64,000 nt of DNA from Stigmatella aurantiaca DW4/3-1 (GCF_000165485.1 NC_014623.1:8884893-8948892), one strand, 5' to 3'; shown: positions 56,201-63,895, numbered from the stretch's first letter. Notes: generated by a model not told the origin, from the sequence alone. Numbers and translations are program-made.

Positions 56201-56311
56201 CACCTGTGCCTCTGCTTTCTCCAGAGGGGCCATCCAGAGGCTGAACACCGCCAACACCTGCCACAACGAGCGTGGCCCTACCATTCGCAAGGTCATTCGG
56301 GAACTCGGCAT
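50282..56311 (-). CDS. Secreted RHS repeat protein with C-terminal zinc-metalloprotease-like tip
   Basis: 2009 residues. A Sec signal (SLWQVLAVFSLWMAPLEKAEA) is followed by a Cys-rich N-terminal region and a MopE-type motif (ETCNNGIDENCDGQVDEDC). A DUF6531-like start of the RHS shell (DPVNTAQGNSLERVVDVSIPG) leads to many YD repeats (YDRANRLIQADG, YDGQGNVASI, YDFRGNRTNF). The RHS core ends RYYDPSIGRYLQPEPLL ... YAYGLNNPLHFTDPDG. The 145-residue tip (1865-2009) has H1968-E1969-x-x-H1972 (HELSH) and D1980 in LDTPSYCG, resembling the aspzincin (M35) GTxDxxYG ligand loop. Probably a toxin delivered by secretion; start codon uncertain. Confidence 0.9.
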   Translation of the reverse strand: MPSSRMTLRMVGPRSLWQVLAVFSLWMAPLEKAEAQVCSLPSAAPVAGTALPEACGRISFCMGVREVICSCGGDASCQMSCCGSGQSCQLQAIGKDAPAGNYQCCYSGFSCANTEPGEVTMGAATSCPGNAGFPCEVKGGSQPSPCANGPGLCSQGGTCVFKNDHPDISFPSGGGFCSPEMGTRCVGAPMPGEYPETCNNGIDENCDGQVDEDCPFVEPEGGTPISCRGEECSCNPIAAGDPVNTAQGNSLERVVDVSIPGTVAPLQFIRNYSSNPLEWLHDGPLAGAPKPFGSSPAQADSVEWWHNHLSVVVMKGGRWSVRDREGRLLRFEACAGTACQASPGYGNKSIPERLSRTASGFILVTATGEQLLFEAPFAPGSGGVDRYFLSRILSPSGGTVETLHYAPPGDSRCPVGAAGGGSGVPYLAEIVSPDSHLLLSYRALEKAGGQVECVLGGVSLRVPQESGTSSVPVVTYAYATQGGEDRPGRLASAAWADRSETYEYLAGAYQQSSSRGRIVRHEYGVNGQVSLAQGGGEAWHFEPEVLVTACQPGSNCCGALPSKRTATNTQSGRGDGSEVAVHLTRSFETLSNFGQTLEPRLYRTTDSCGAYNYACSAGTVQHEWACSTGNSPGYEQARKDKRNNWEVYGYAQENGMVRSPLEMTSNQKGATDKNGAGALETEFFTYTYGPHGEQLLATQERETVLGPVGERTKTSSLYEPGTTRKKAVIQSGWTRVRQENGSWTVEHRFAGTFFFTSRVALGETAPDPFNRTLEAHGPCFVANGQATDCLPGEYPLTQYHYWPETETGPRRNRLKSVSVYASLAAAPDVTTFQEYDAWGNVTSSVDANGVVTQAAYQEQRLLTRTVGSQPPTSYGYDQGRLSWIRHPEGNHEVFCYRKATPTQACTGGEPSEQLQWKAKAASADGAVWTEKVAYAYWADGTVKEERYLSWGAAGAETRRVVKFAADAHQRPAWSQEGEKPAGASSWSSNASVRLFDGADNLIGLGDPFHAPSAWCGGPNPAGTAASSACSSFLYDRANRLIQADGPSYSGRNRTCVTYDGQGNVASIKQGCPGNTACQSCAMPANVYVHDDFGQVVEVQLPDTEGPVRYAYGARGEVIVRETQEMRLRGEHLAYAYDSMGRMRSASRKYTSPTPGQQVLYRLGYGQDESPDSSCPQPLHTRGRLRFRDDSFGRTWFQYDEVGRLVGEIRLRAGTVACGGGLQSTPHTAYSYTPNGGLAQIVYPHGRTVTYVYASGAAADRISAVDVSLYDGASWRVERLLSGVAWEPYSGLRGYQLHHPGASNVSSVEYALGDDASSATGLSSCPVAPPSTASSDFSGRLRSLRVSSGALALGAGPGDIFHRSYWWKAGHVAADYTCLLGATGLARKVNYSYGRDIQLLSVTPSSAQGALSSQGFDYDFRGNRTNFISDGNGNSDFVYAPSPGMDRLLSWNVRNYPGTEAEFVYDADGRAVEKRKNRLKSESAAHSWLEFAYGPNESVATDSVFKAVSVGGVSYNYFYDALGRRRLKVYPSGAMDEFFYDSSHQLLTDQGNNAIIPSAGFYVEDDYIWLGGRPVSLIRGRFSTGWVREPDASSDCARNGESAACGVYFPITDHVGKPVLMLDASRKVAGIADYNGFGQINRFGSIKETAHPSGSSSYGHNQVNASIVAFSQPVGGTPATSSLPNTVVRMRVLFGMVDTEASASGPVDYAQVKMDSTNTPVGGPIGGRSNAPFWSAWMQPSNGRVAVHFNSNAGNCCPGANGTLDCTMTCNYEGVTVAGYEYRRFQTGAQPFWTPLRFPGQYHDEETDLLENWNRYYDPSIGRYLQPEPLLADPKWVKGQTQEGAGVYAYAYGLNNPLHFTDPDGRRVVGTADRNDWWNILQDVLWDLRSSQAVHDWFMACFGEDPLANDDEYRIHAPKSDWWCKARDVKAYTNWYVQETTLCRETLFDLPPAGPPGTQKRQLAETVMHELSHQVSLKTLDTPSYCGVSTQASQCSAEEAGQIGWNAVRR

Positions 56312-56327
56312 CAGAACAGCGGTTTTG

Positions 56328-56693
56328 TCAGGGGCTTGAATTCAAAGGGGACTGCACCCGCGCTGGGATGCAGTACCGCTCAGGCGTTCCAGGATGGAGA
56401 ACGCCACAAGCCCAATCCCGAGGGCACTCCGCGGAGGACTGACACTTCGCGCTGCAGACATATCCTTCGCTGGGGTCAGGCTGCGTGTGCAGACAGAGGC
56501 CTGAAAGACAGCCACTCGAGCCGGACTGCTTGCAGTCATCTCCCAGCTTTCCAGTGGCCTTTTCCGCATGAAGAGGGCGGTGCTCTGTCAGAACATCTTC
56601 TTGTGCGCGCTCCCTCGCAGGGGCCGCCGAGGGTTTATCCGCACAGCTCACACATACCAGCAACCACATTCCTGCAAGGAGTTTTTTCGACAC
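56328..56693 (-). CDS. Cys-rich lipoprotein upstream of the RHS gene
   Basis: 121 residues from a GTG at 56693 (CGGAA site). The signal SKKLLAGMWLLVCVSC ends with a lipobox-like VCVSC. The mature part has ten further cysteines in the pattern DDCKQSGSSGCLSGLC, YVCSAKC, ECPRDWAC and RYC, typical of the small disulfide-rich repeats found in myxobacterial surface proteins. It is 16 bases before the RHS start on the same strand, so the three genes lipoprotein-RHS-membrane protein likely form one operon. It may be an adaptor or surface receptor; function unknown. Confidence 0.7.
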   Translation of the reverse strand: MSKKLLAGMWLLVCVSCADKPSAAPARERAQEDVLTEHRPLHAEKATGKLGDDCKQSGSSGCLSGLCLHTQPDPSEGYVCSAKCQSSAECPRDWACGVLHPGTPERYCIPARVQSPLNSSP

Positions 56694-57439
56694 GATGGAT
56701 TCCGACTCAAACGGCTCAAGGCAGTGGCAAGTCAAAGACAAGTCACCGCGAAGTTGCAGGGCGCAGGGGGACCGACAGAGATGGGCCAAGGATTCAAGGG
56801 AAGAACCTCGTGGCGAGACCGGACGGCGCCTCGTGAGAATCCACCTTACCCATCCGCATTGAGATTGGGATGCGCTCTTATGGCATGACGCCATCCATTC
56901 ATGGATATCCCTTGGGGGTGGGGCCCGTGCGGACGCGCCACCCTCAACAGGATGACCGCAGCCATAGCAATTGGCGAGCCATCTGCCAAGATCTCCTCCG
57001 CAGAGAAGAAATGCCGCCGTGGAGGAGGGAAACTGCCAAATTTGGGCTGGGCGAGTGACAAAAATGCGCTGTCTATCGCCGTCCGCATTGGCGCATCCCT
57101 TTCGTGGCACTCGCCCCTCGCGGAGCACTCTGCGGAGAACACGCTTGGCGCTGCTGCTCGCCTTGAACCGGCCCAGGCACCGAAGTGCCCTGTGGGGAAG
57201 TGTTCTGGGCTCAAAGACCGCTCAGCCTCCAGGGCATCTTGCACCCATTCGCACTCCATACAGACCGCGTTCTGTCACGCGATGAAGTCAAGCGGCCAAC
57301 CCTCTCCATGGTGGCTTGCTCGACACGCGCCATTGGCATGACAAACCTTTGTTCCGCACGAATGGGCTCACCGTTCGTATCCCTGCCGCACATGGGGGGG
57401 GGCCTGGGCGTGATGTCAAAACCTCGAGAGGAGCAACAC
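56694..57439. other. 746-base gene-free region of lower GC
   Basis: No reading frame here has the codon bias of the genome, and none resembles a known protein or transposase. Base composition is lower in GC, like the RHS genes next to it. It should hold the promoter of the RHS operon and of the gene at 57440. I see nothing else in it. Confidence 0.5.
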
Positions 57440-57991
57440 ATGCGCAAGCTGATGATGGCGGCCGTGCTCGTGATGGGAATGTCGCTGGGCTACACGGCGG
57501 AGGCGAAGGATCCTCAGAAGATGGATCAGACGCAGCCTCAGTCTCAGCAGGGACCGACGGACGCGGAGATCGACGAAGCCCACCGGATGAACAAGGAGTA
57601 CGACGAACGCAAGGCGGCGGGCCAATCCCAGGCGAAGCAAGGACCGACGGATGCGGAGATCGACGAAGCCCACCGGATGAACAAGGAGTATGACGAGCGC
57701 AAGGCCGCCCGCGCCAACGCCAAGACGCAAGAGGTGATGGGGAACATCCAATCGGTGTCGGGCACGGACCTCACCATCCGGATGCCCACCAAGCTCAACC
57801 GCAAGATGGACTTCAAGACGGATGCGCAGTCGAAGGTGATGAAGGACTCCCAGACGGCCGCCCTGACGGATCTGAAGGAGGGCGACGAGGTGCGCGTCTC
57901 CTACCAGATCGTCGGCAGGGAGCGAATCGTGGTCAGCGTCGATGCGCACAAGGCGGGCACCGCCACGCCTGCTCCCGCGAAGAAGCCCTGA
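57440..57991 (+). CDS. Secreted repeat protein, function unknown
   Basis: 183 residues from the ATG at 57440 (GAGGAG site). A signal peptide (MRKLMMAAVLVMGMSLGYTAEAK) is followed by two copies of a 30-residue unit, QGPTDAEIDEAHRMNKEYDERKAA plus linker. A small beta-rich domain follows (EVMGNIQSVSGTDLTIRMPTK ... KEGDEVRVSYQIVGRERIVVSVD), reminiscent of the DUF5666-like one-domain fold. Periplasmic or extracellular. The acidic-basic repeat helix may mediate binding. No neighbour explains its role. Confidence 0.75.
   Translation: MRKLMMAAVLVMGMSLGYTAEAKDPQKMDQTQPQSQQGPTDAEIDEAHRMNKEYDERKAAGQSQAKQGPTDAEIDEAHRMNKEYDERKAARANAKTQEVMGNIQSVSGTDLTIRMPTKLNRKMDFKTDAQSKVMKDSQTAALTDLKEGDEVRVSYQIVGRERIVVSVDAHKAGTATPAPAKKP
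57548..57705 (+). repeat. 90-base direct repeat inside the secreted repeat protein gene
   Basis: The unit starting CAGGGACCGACGGACGCGGA (57548) recurs as CAAGGACCGACGGATGCGGA (57638), exactly 90 bases later, with only a few synonymous changes over the first 66 bases. It suggests a recent duplication. Confidence 0.85.
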
Positions 57992-58002
57992 TTCCCTTCG
58001 CA

Positions 58003-58048
58003 GGGATGGGCACGGCCTCCGCGGGTTCAACGCGGAGGCCGTCATCCC
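58003..58048 (+). terminator. Long hairpin after the repeat protein gene
   Basis: ACGGCCTCCGCG (58012-58023) pairs perfectly with CGCGGAGGCCGT (58031-58042); GGGATG/CATCCC extends the stem after a 3-base bulge. No U-tract follows, so it may be a Rho-assisted terminator or RNA-stabilising hairpin. Confidence 0.5.
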
Positions 58049-58214
58049 CGACATATCCAGGTGCGCTCGGGCCGTCGCCCGGGCAGTAGGGAACTGTGCG
58101 ACACCAGGGCGGTCGAATATTCTCGCCAGGGATGTCGAGGACCCGCGCTCGGCTCCGACTTACCCGTGACCGCGCACTCCATCCCGGGGCGCTGGCACCG
58201 AAGGGACGCCGACC

Positions 58215-58610
58215 ATGAAGTACATCCTGATGATGAACACCCCCGGCGGGGGGCCGTACCAAGTCGCCCAATGGCCCCAGCAGGACCTCAAGGCGCACAT
58301 CGCGTTCATGATGGGCTTCGCCAAGAAGCTCGGAGAGTCGGGCGAGTTGGTGGCGGCCGAAGGCCTGGCCGGACCTGACCAGGCCCAGCGCGTGCGCGCT
58401 GGGCAGGACGGCAAGCCCATCACCGACGGCGTCTTCCCGGAGTCCAAGGAGTTCCTCGCCGGTTACTGGATCGTGGACGTCGAGAGCCCCGAGCGCGCCT
58501 ACGAGATCGCCGCGCAGGCCTCCGCCGCGCCCGGCCCGGGGGGCGCGCCGCTCAACATGGCCATCGAAGTGCGGCAGGTGATGAGCGGGCCCCCCAAAGA
58601 CCTGCCGTGA
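58215..58610 (+). CDS. YciI/DGPF-domain protein
   Basis: 131 residues, ATG at 58215 (AAGGGA site). The start MKYILMMNTPGG, the central LAGPDQAQRVRAGQDGKPITDGVFPESKEFLAGYWIVDVESPERAYEIA and the length fit the YCII-related (DGPF) family. These dimeric ferredoxin-like proteins accompany ECF sigma factors of group 42. The sigma gene follows immediately, sharing the stop/start TGATG. The protein likely takes part in that stress signalling module; its exact action is unknown. Confidence 0.88.
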   Translation: MKYILMMNTPGGGPYQVAQWPQQDLKAHIAFMMGFAKKLGESGELVAAEGLAGPDQAQRVRAGQDGKPITDGVFPESKEFLAGYWIVDVESPERAYEIAAQASAAPGPGGAPLNMAIEVRQVMSGPPKDLP

Positions 58611-59881
58611 TGCCGCCCTCGCTGGACACCCATGCCGAGCACCTGCTGCGTGACCTCGCCCCCCAGGTGCTTGGCGCGGTCATCCGGCGGTTCCACGACT
58701 TCAGCGCCTCGGAAGATGCGGTTCAAGAGGCGTTGATCGCGGCCGCCACGCAATGGCCGCGCGAGGGCGTGCCCAGCGACCCAGGCGCATGGTTGATCCA
58801 GGTCGCAGCGCGGCGCCTCACCGATCACGTCCGGGCCGAGGCGGCCCGCCGCCACCGCGAGGCGATTGTGGTCAGCCTCGTGCCCCCCGAGCAGCAGATC
58901 GCCCTGGCCGCCGATCACGACGGCGCTTCGGGGCGGGACGACTCGCTCATCCTGCTCTTCATGTGCTGCCACCCCGCGCTCTCGCCCTCCTCCGCGATCG
59001 CGCTGACGCTGCGTGCCGTGGGTGGCCTGACGACGGCCGAGATCGCCAAGGCGTTCTTGGTCCCGGAAGCGACGATGGCGCAACGGATCAGCCGGGCCAA
59101 GCAGAGCATCCAGGCCTCCGGTGTGCCGTTCCAGATGCCCACGGAAGAAGAGCGCGCGCAACGGCTTGGCGCCGTGATGCACGTGCTCTACCTGATGTTC
59201 AACGAAGGCTACACGGCAAGCTCCGGCCCCGAGTTGCACCGCAGCGACCTGTCGGGCGAGGCCCTGCGCCTGACACGCATGCTCCACTCCCATCTTCCGG
59301 ACGACGCCGAGGCCGCGGGCCTGCTGGCGCTGATGCTCCTGACCGACGCGCGGCGCGCGGCACGGACCGGGCCCGCGGGCGAGCTGATCCCCCTCACCGA
59401 ACAAGACCGAAGCCTGTGGGATCCACGCGCGATCGCCGAGGGCATCGCGCTCATCACCACGGCGCTGTCGAAGGGCGCTGTCGGCGCCTATCAACTGCAA
59501 GCCGCGATCGCGGCCGTGCATGACGAGGCGGCACGGGCCGAGGACACGGACTGGCCCCAGCTCCTCGCGCTGTACAGCCTGCTGATGCGGCTGTCCGACA
59601 ACCCGATGGTGGCGCTCAACCACGCGATCGCGACGGCCATGGTGCACGGCCCTGCGGCGGGACTCGAGCTGCTGAAAGCACTCGACGCCGATGCGCGCAT
59701 GGTGGGTCATCACCGCCTCGACGCCGTGCGTGCGCACCTGCTGGAGCGGGCAGGCGACTCCGAGGCGGCCATCACCCACTACAAAAGGGCCGCCGGCCGC
59801 ACGACGAGTCTTCCGGAGCGCAACTACCTGCTGACGCAAGCGGCCCGGTTGAGTGACGCCCGGAAGCCCCCTCCCCGGTGA
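58610..59881 (+). CDS. ECF sigma factor, ECF42-type, with C-terminal TPR-like extension
   Basis: 423 residues from the ATG at 58610, overlapping the preceding stop by one base. The N-terminus (LRDLAPQVLGAVIRRFHDFSASEDAVQEALIAAATQWP) is region 2. GGLTTAEIAKAFLVPEATMAQRISRAKQSI is region 4. The extra C-terminal 230 residues are helical and TPR-like (LLALYSLLMRLSDNPMVALNHAIATAMVHGPAAGLELL). This layout and the adjacent DGPF gene define group ECF42. No anti-sigma factor is present, as usual for this group; the C-terminal extension is thought to control activity. Confidence 0.92.
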   Translation: MPPSLDTHAEHLLRDLAPQVLGAVIRRFHDFSASEDAVQEALIAAATQWPREGVPSDPGAWLIQVAARRLTDHVRAEAARRHREAIVVSLVPPEQQIALAADHDGASGRDDSLILLFMCCHPALSPSSAIALTLRAVGGLTTAEIAKAFLVPEATMAQRISRAKQSIQASGVPFQMPTEEERAQRLGAVMHVLYLMFNEGYTASSGPELHRSDLSGEALRLTRMLHSHLPDDAEAAGLLALMLLTDARRAARTGPAGELIPLTEQDRSLWDPRAIAEGIALITTALSKGAVGAYQLQAAIAAVHDEAARAEDTDWPQLLALYSLLMRLSDNPMVALNHAIATAMVHGPAAGLELLKALDADARMVGHHRLDAVRAHLLERAGDSEAAITHYKRAAGRTTSLPERNYLLTQAARLSDARKPPPR

Positions 59882-60025
59882 GAAGAGGGCCTACACCGGG
59901 GACCGCCCTCTCGGGTGGGGCCGGGAGTACGCCAGACGGCAGAAGCGTGAGAGAAGCCGTGAAGCGGGGACGGATTCCCCCTACATTGCGCAACCCTCAT
60001 TCCCTGAGCTGGAGAAGACGTACCC

Positions 60026-61804
60026 ATGCGGCAGAAGGTTCGCGCCCTCATCAACGACACGCTCACGGCGCTCAAGAACGCTGGCACGCTCAAGCTGGAG
60101 CTGGTGCCGGGCTACACCGTGGAAGCCCCGAAAAACCCGGCCCATGGCGACTGGTCGGTCAACGTGGCGATGATGCTCACCAAGGCCGAGGGCAAGCCTC
60201 CCCGTGACATCGCCCAGGCCATCGTGAAGGGGCTGGTGGATCCGCAGGGCATCGTCACCAAGGTCGACGTGGCCGGCCCCGGCTTCCTCAACTTCACGCT
60301 CAAGGAGCAGGTCCACCAGCAGGTGGCGCGCGAGGTGCTCCAGGCCGGAGAAACCTTCGGCCACCAGGCGCCCAAGTCCACGGGCAAGCGGGTGCTGGTG
60401 GAGTTCGTCTCCGCGAACCCCACGGGGCCGGTCCACATCGGCCACGCCCGCGGGGCCTTCATGGGCGACGCGGTGGCGCGCCTGCTGGAGGCCGCCGGCC
60501 ATGACGTCACCCGCGAGTTCTACATCAATGACTACGGCAAGCAGGTAGAGACGCTCGGCCGCACCGTGCACAAGCGCTACCGGCAGCTCTTTGGCCAGCA
60601 GGTGGAGCTGGGCGAGGGCGAGTACCCGGCCGAGTACGTCATCGACATCGCCAAGGACTGGAAGGAGGCGGTGGGCGACAAGTACCTGCACCTGCCCGAA
60701 TCCGAGTGGCTGCCCGAGGCCATGGCGGTGGGCATCCGCGAGAACCTGAAGGCCATCCGCGCCACGCTGCAACAGGCGAACATCCGCCACGATGTGTTCT
60801 TCAGCGAGGCCTCGCTGCACACCTCGGGCAAGGTGCTCGCCATCGTCGACGAGTACAAGCGGCGCGGCGCCACCTACGAGGCCGCCGAGGCCGAGCGCAC
60901 GGGCGAGAAGGTGCGCCACGAGGACAGCAAGGCGGCGCAGTACACGGACCGGCAGCGGGGCGGCACGTTCCTGCGCACCAGCCAGCATGGGGATGACGAG
61001 GACCGCATCATCCTGCGGCACGACGGCACCCCGGTGTACCTGACCGCGGACCTCGCCTACCACCAGGAGAAGTACAACCGCGGCTTCGACCGCATCATCG
61101 ATGTGTTCGGCGCGGACCACGCCGGGCACACGCCCCGCATCTCCGCGGGCATGACGCTGCTCGGGCTGGATGCGAAGAAGCTCGAGTTCCTCCTCGTCCA
61201 ACTCGTGCGCATCACCCGGGGGGGCGAGGAAGTCAAAGTCAGCAAGCGCAAGGGCACCGTGTTCGAGCTGGAGGACCTCATCCACGAGGCCGGCGCGGAC
61301 GTGTGCCGGTTCCTCTTCCTGGTGAAGACGGCGAACTCCCGGTTCGACTTCGACTTGGATCTGGTGAAGAAGCAGTCCAAGGACAACCCCGTCTTCTACT
61401 TCCAGTATGGCCACGCGCGGTGCGCCAGCATCCTGAAGAAGGCCGCGGAGAAGGGCACCCCCTTCGTGGGGCTGGAGGGGCTCACCCCGGCCCACCTGGC
61501 ACGCCTGACGCTTCCCGAGGAGCTGTCCATGCTCAAGAAGATGAGCCAGCTGCCCGACGTGGTGGCCAGCGCCGCGGAGCGCCTGGAGCCCCACCACGTG
61601 CTCTACTTCTGTCAGGAGCTCATCACCGACTTCCACAGCTACTACACGAAGTACAAGACGGACCCCATCATCAGCGGTGACTCCGAGAAAACCCAGGGAC
61701 GGCTCGGATTGGTGGCCGCGCTCAAGCAGACCCTGCGCAGCGCGTTCGCGCTTCTGGGAATCCAGGCCCCCGAGTACATGGAGGCCCCTCCGGACGAGGA
61801 GTGA
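60026..61804 (+). CDS. argS: Arginyl-tRNA synthetase
   Basis: 592 residues. The Arg-RS N-terminal domain is followed by the class I signature ANPTGPVHIGHARGA (HIGH). YINDYGKQVETLGRTVH, FGADHAGHTPRISAGM and the KMSKS-like VSKRKGTVFELEDL follow, then the helical anticodon-binding DALR domain to the C-terminus (ALKQTLRSAFALLGIQAPEYM). It charges tRNA-Arg with arginine. The ATG at 60026 is preceded by GGAGA. It stands alone between the sigma factor and esterase genes; essential housekeeping gene. Confidence 0.97.
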   Translation: MRQKVRALINDTLTALKNAGTLKLELVPGYTVEAPKNPAHGDWSVNVAMMLTKAEGKPPRDIAQAIVKGLVDPQGIVTKVDVAGPGFLNFTLKEQVHQQVAREVLQAGETFGHQAPKSTGKRVLVEFVSANPTGPVHIGHARGAFMGDAVARLLEAAGHDVTREFYINDYGKQVETLGRTVHKRYRQLFGQQVELGEGEYPAEYVIDIAKDWKEAVGDKYLHLPESEWLPEAMAVGIRENLKAIRATLQQANIRHDVFFSEASLHTSGKVLAIVDEYKRRGATYEAAEAERTGEKVRHEDSKAAQYTDRQRGGTFLRTSQHGDDEDRIILRHDGTPVYLTADLAYHQEKYNRGFDRIIDVFGADHAGHTPRISAGMTLLGLDAKKLEFLLVQLVRITRGGEEVKVSKRKGTVFELEDLIHEAGADVCRFLFLVKTANSRFDFDLDLVKKQSKDNPVFYFQYGHARCASILKKAAEKGTPFVGLEGLTPAHLARLTLPEELSMLKKMSQLPDVVASAAERLEPHHVLYFCQELITDFHSYYTKYKTDPIISGDSEKTQGRLGLVAALKQTLRSAFALLGIQAPEYMEAPPDEE

Positions 61805-61927
61805 CGTCTCCCCTCTTCCGCCAGGCAAGGCCGCAAAGACAAGGCAGGAAAACAATGGGCCACATCGCAAGTGGGGGTCCCTGAAAAGGGGCCGTCAGGC
61901 TATGGTGCGCCCTCGTCGAACGACATC

Positions 61928-62701
61928 ATGGGCTCCATCCACATCATTCGAGACTTCTTCTCCCCCCAGGAAGGCTTCGCCCGCACCCTGCGCATCTACC
62001 TGCCAGACGGTTACGACGCATCCTCGGACAGGCGTTACCCCGTGCTCTACATGCACGACGGGCAAAACGTCTTCGCTCACCCGGAATCCTCTCTCTACGA
62101 TACTTGGTGTGCCAACATTGCCCTGGACCGGCTGGTGGGCGAGGGGCGCCTGGAGCCGTGGATCATCGTCGCCGTCGATTCGACGAACCACCGGCTCGCG
62201 GAGTACTCCCCCTGGGATGAGCCTCGAAGCCACGTGGTGGCCCGAGGCCAAGGCTACGTCCGGTTCGCCGTCGAGACGCTCAAGCCTTACGTCGATTCCC
62301 ATCTGAAGACACGCCAGGGGCCCGAGTGGACGGCCGTCATGGGCTCCTCCCTCGGCGGGCTGATGGCGCTGCACCTGGGCTGGACGCACCCAGAGCTGTA
62401 CGGCCGCATCGGTGGATTGTCCCCTTCGGTGATGTGGGGCTACGGCCGCATGTTCGAGCAGTGGACGTCTCACACCCGCCGGTGGAGCCGCATCTACCTG
62501 GATGCCGGCACGCACGAGAACATCGATCCGGTGGGCTACCAGATGCGCTACGGCGATGCCACGCGCGACTTCTACTTCCACCTCAAGCGGCTGGGCTACG
62601 CCGACCATGAGCTGTTCCTCGTGCTGGAACCCGAAGGGCTCCACCACGAGTTGGACTGGCAACGCCGGCTCCCGCTCGCCCTGCGCTGGCTGCTGAGCTG
62701 A
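61928..62701 (+). CDS. Esterase family alpha/beta hydrolase
   Basis: 257 residues from the ATG at 61928; a GTG at 61871 would add 19 residues and no site decides between them. The pattern RTLRIYLPDGYDASSDRRYPVLYMHDGQNVF is that of the esterase D/Fes-like family. The nucleophile is Ser in MGSSLGGLMALHLG and the base His near GLHHELDWQRRLPLALRWLLS. No signal peptide is visible. Related enzymes hydrolyse siderophore, feruloyl or acetyl esters; the substrate is unknown. Confidence 0.88.
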   Translation: MGSIHIIRDFFSPQEGFARTLRIYLPDGYDASSDRRYPVLYMHDGQNVFAHPESSLYDTWCANIALDRLVGEGRLEPWIIVAVDSTNHRLAEYSPWDEPRSHVVARGQGYVRFAVETLKPYVDSHLKTRQGPEWTAVMGSSLGGLMALHLGWTHPELYGRIGGLSPSVMWGYGRMFEQWTSHTRRWSRIYLDAGTHENIDPVGYQMRYGDATRDFYFHLKRLGYADHELFLVLEPEGLHHELDWQRRLPLALRWLLS

Positions 62702-62702
62702 C

Positions 62703-62727
62703 GGGGCCGCGGCCCCCCTTGCGGCCC
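62703..62727. terminator. GC-rich hairpin between convergent genes
   Basis: GGGCCGC (62704-62710) pairs with GCGGCCC (62721-62727); GGGGCCGCGGCCCC is itself a palindrome. It lies in the 30-base gap between the esterase and the convergent ATP-grasp gene. No U-tract, so a bidirectional terminator is only probable. Confidence 0.45.
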
Positions 62728-62731
62728 AGGC

Positions 62732-63895
62732 TCAGGCGATCTTCTGGATGAACTGGACGGCCTCCTTCATGGTGTCCAGGTTCTGGTGGCGCGTGATGTA
62801 GATCTCGTTGCCCAGCGCGCTGTGGAAGACCGCGGGCATCTCCAGGTGCTGAAGCAGCGACTCACCCAGCTTCGACACCACCTCCCGGTGGGGATGCGTG
62901 TAGTGGCGGCTGGAGCGCCGGGCGGTGTGACAGACGTGGTACTTCCGCGTGTACTGGAAGGGACAGACCGGCTCGCCGGTGAGCATCCGCGCCCACAGCC
63001 GGTAGACATCGATGTCACAGGCGTAGTTCATCATGTCGGTGAGCACGCTGCCGGGCGGACGCAGGTTGGCCTCGAGCGCAACGAAGCTCCCGTTGTCGAG
63101 CCGGAAGAACTCCAGGTGGAACCAGCGCTCCCGCAGCCCCAGGGCGGCCACCATGCGCTGGCCCAAGGCATCCAGCTCGGGCGGCAAGTCCCGGAGGCTC
63201 CAGATGACGGTATCGCGCTGCTCGATGACCGACTCCATGATGCCGTTGCTGTATTCGTGGCTGAAGGTGCAGACGATGCGGCCCTCCCGGTCCACCATGC
63301 CGTCGTAGGTGACGATGGCGCCCTGGACGAACGTCTGCGCCACGTAGCTGGTGGGCAGGGGCTGGGTGAACAGCGCGTCCACCTCGCCGTCGTTCTTCAC
63401 CTTGAAGGTGTGAGCGGCCCCCACGCCCACGTCGGGCTTGAGCACAAGCGGGTAGCCCACCCGCTGAGCGAAGGCTTTGACCTGGGCCGCGTCCGTGGCG
63501 GGGATGGCGTCCGGGTGGGGAATGCCCGCCTTCTTGAAGAGATCATGCATGCCCAGCTTGGAGCGCAGCCGGGCGATGTCCCCGGGCAGGAGCCCCGGAA
63601 CGAAGAAGTCTTCTCGCAGCCGTGACTCGGCCTCCAGCCATGTTTCATTGAGCGAGTCGATGCGGTGAATGCGACCGTGACGCCAGGTGAAGTACCCCAT
63701 GGCCCGCAGGAGGGCCTCGTGGTTGTCGAGGCTGGGCGTGTAGTAGTACTCGCTGAGCATGTTGCGCAGCTCAGGCTTCAGGGAGTCATGCGGTGTGTCG
63801 CCAATTCCCAGCACGTTGACCCCGCGCTCGCGCAAGGCCGTGACGAAGTGGATGTAGTGCGACGGGAAGTGAGGAGAGATAAAAACGACGTTCAT
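62732..63895 (-). CDS. Orphan ATP-grasp domain ligase
   Basis: 387 residues from MNVVFISPHFPSHY at 63895; an earlier start adds 15 residues. It has a pre-ATP-grasp Rossmann-like domain (LRERGVNVLGIGDTP), then the grasp fold: YPLVLKPDVGVGAAHTFKV, YVAQTFVQGAIVTYDGMVD, WFHLEFFRLDNGSFVALEANLRPPG and the metal site E-x-N. It belongs with carboxylate-amine ligases of the CPSase-like (PylC/biotin carboxylase) group. The tail CHTARRSSRHYTHPHREVV is unusual. No peptide precursor or biosynthetic partner adjoins it, so the substrate is unknown. Confidence 0.85.
   Translation of the reverse strand: MNVVFISPHFPSHYIHFVTALRERGVNVLGIGDTPHDSLKPELRNMLSEYYYTPSLDNHEALLRAMGYFTWRHGRIHRIDSLNETWLEAESRLREDFFVPGLLPGDIARLRSKLGMHDLFKKAGIPHPDAIPATDAAQVKAFAQRVGYPLVLKPDVGVGAAHTFKVKNDGEVDALFTQPLPTSYVAQTFVQGAIVTYDGMVDREGRIVCTFSHEYSNGIMESVIEQRDTVIWSLRDLPPELDALGQRMVAALGLRERWFHLEFFRLDNGSFVALEANLRPPGSVLTDMMNYACDIDVYRLWARMLTGEPVCPFQYTRKYHVCHTARRSSRHYTHPHREVVSKLGESLLQHLEMPAVFHSALGNEIYITRHQNLDTMKEAVQFIQKIA

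Noticed and set aside
56846-57341. Frames on both strands in the gene-free region beside the RHS operon
   Set aside because: Neither shows genome-like codon bias nor any similarity I can recognise; no transposase motifs or inverted ends were found.
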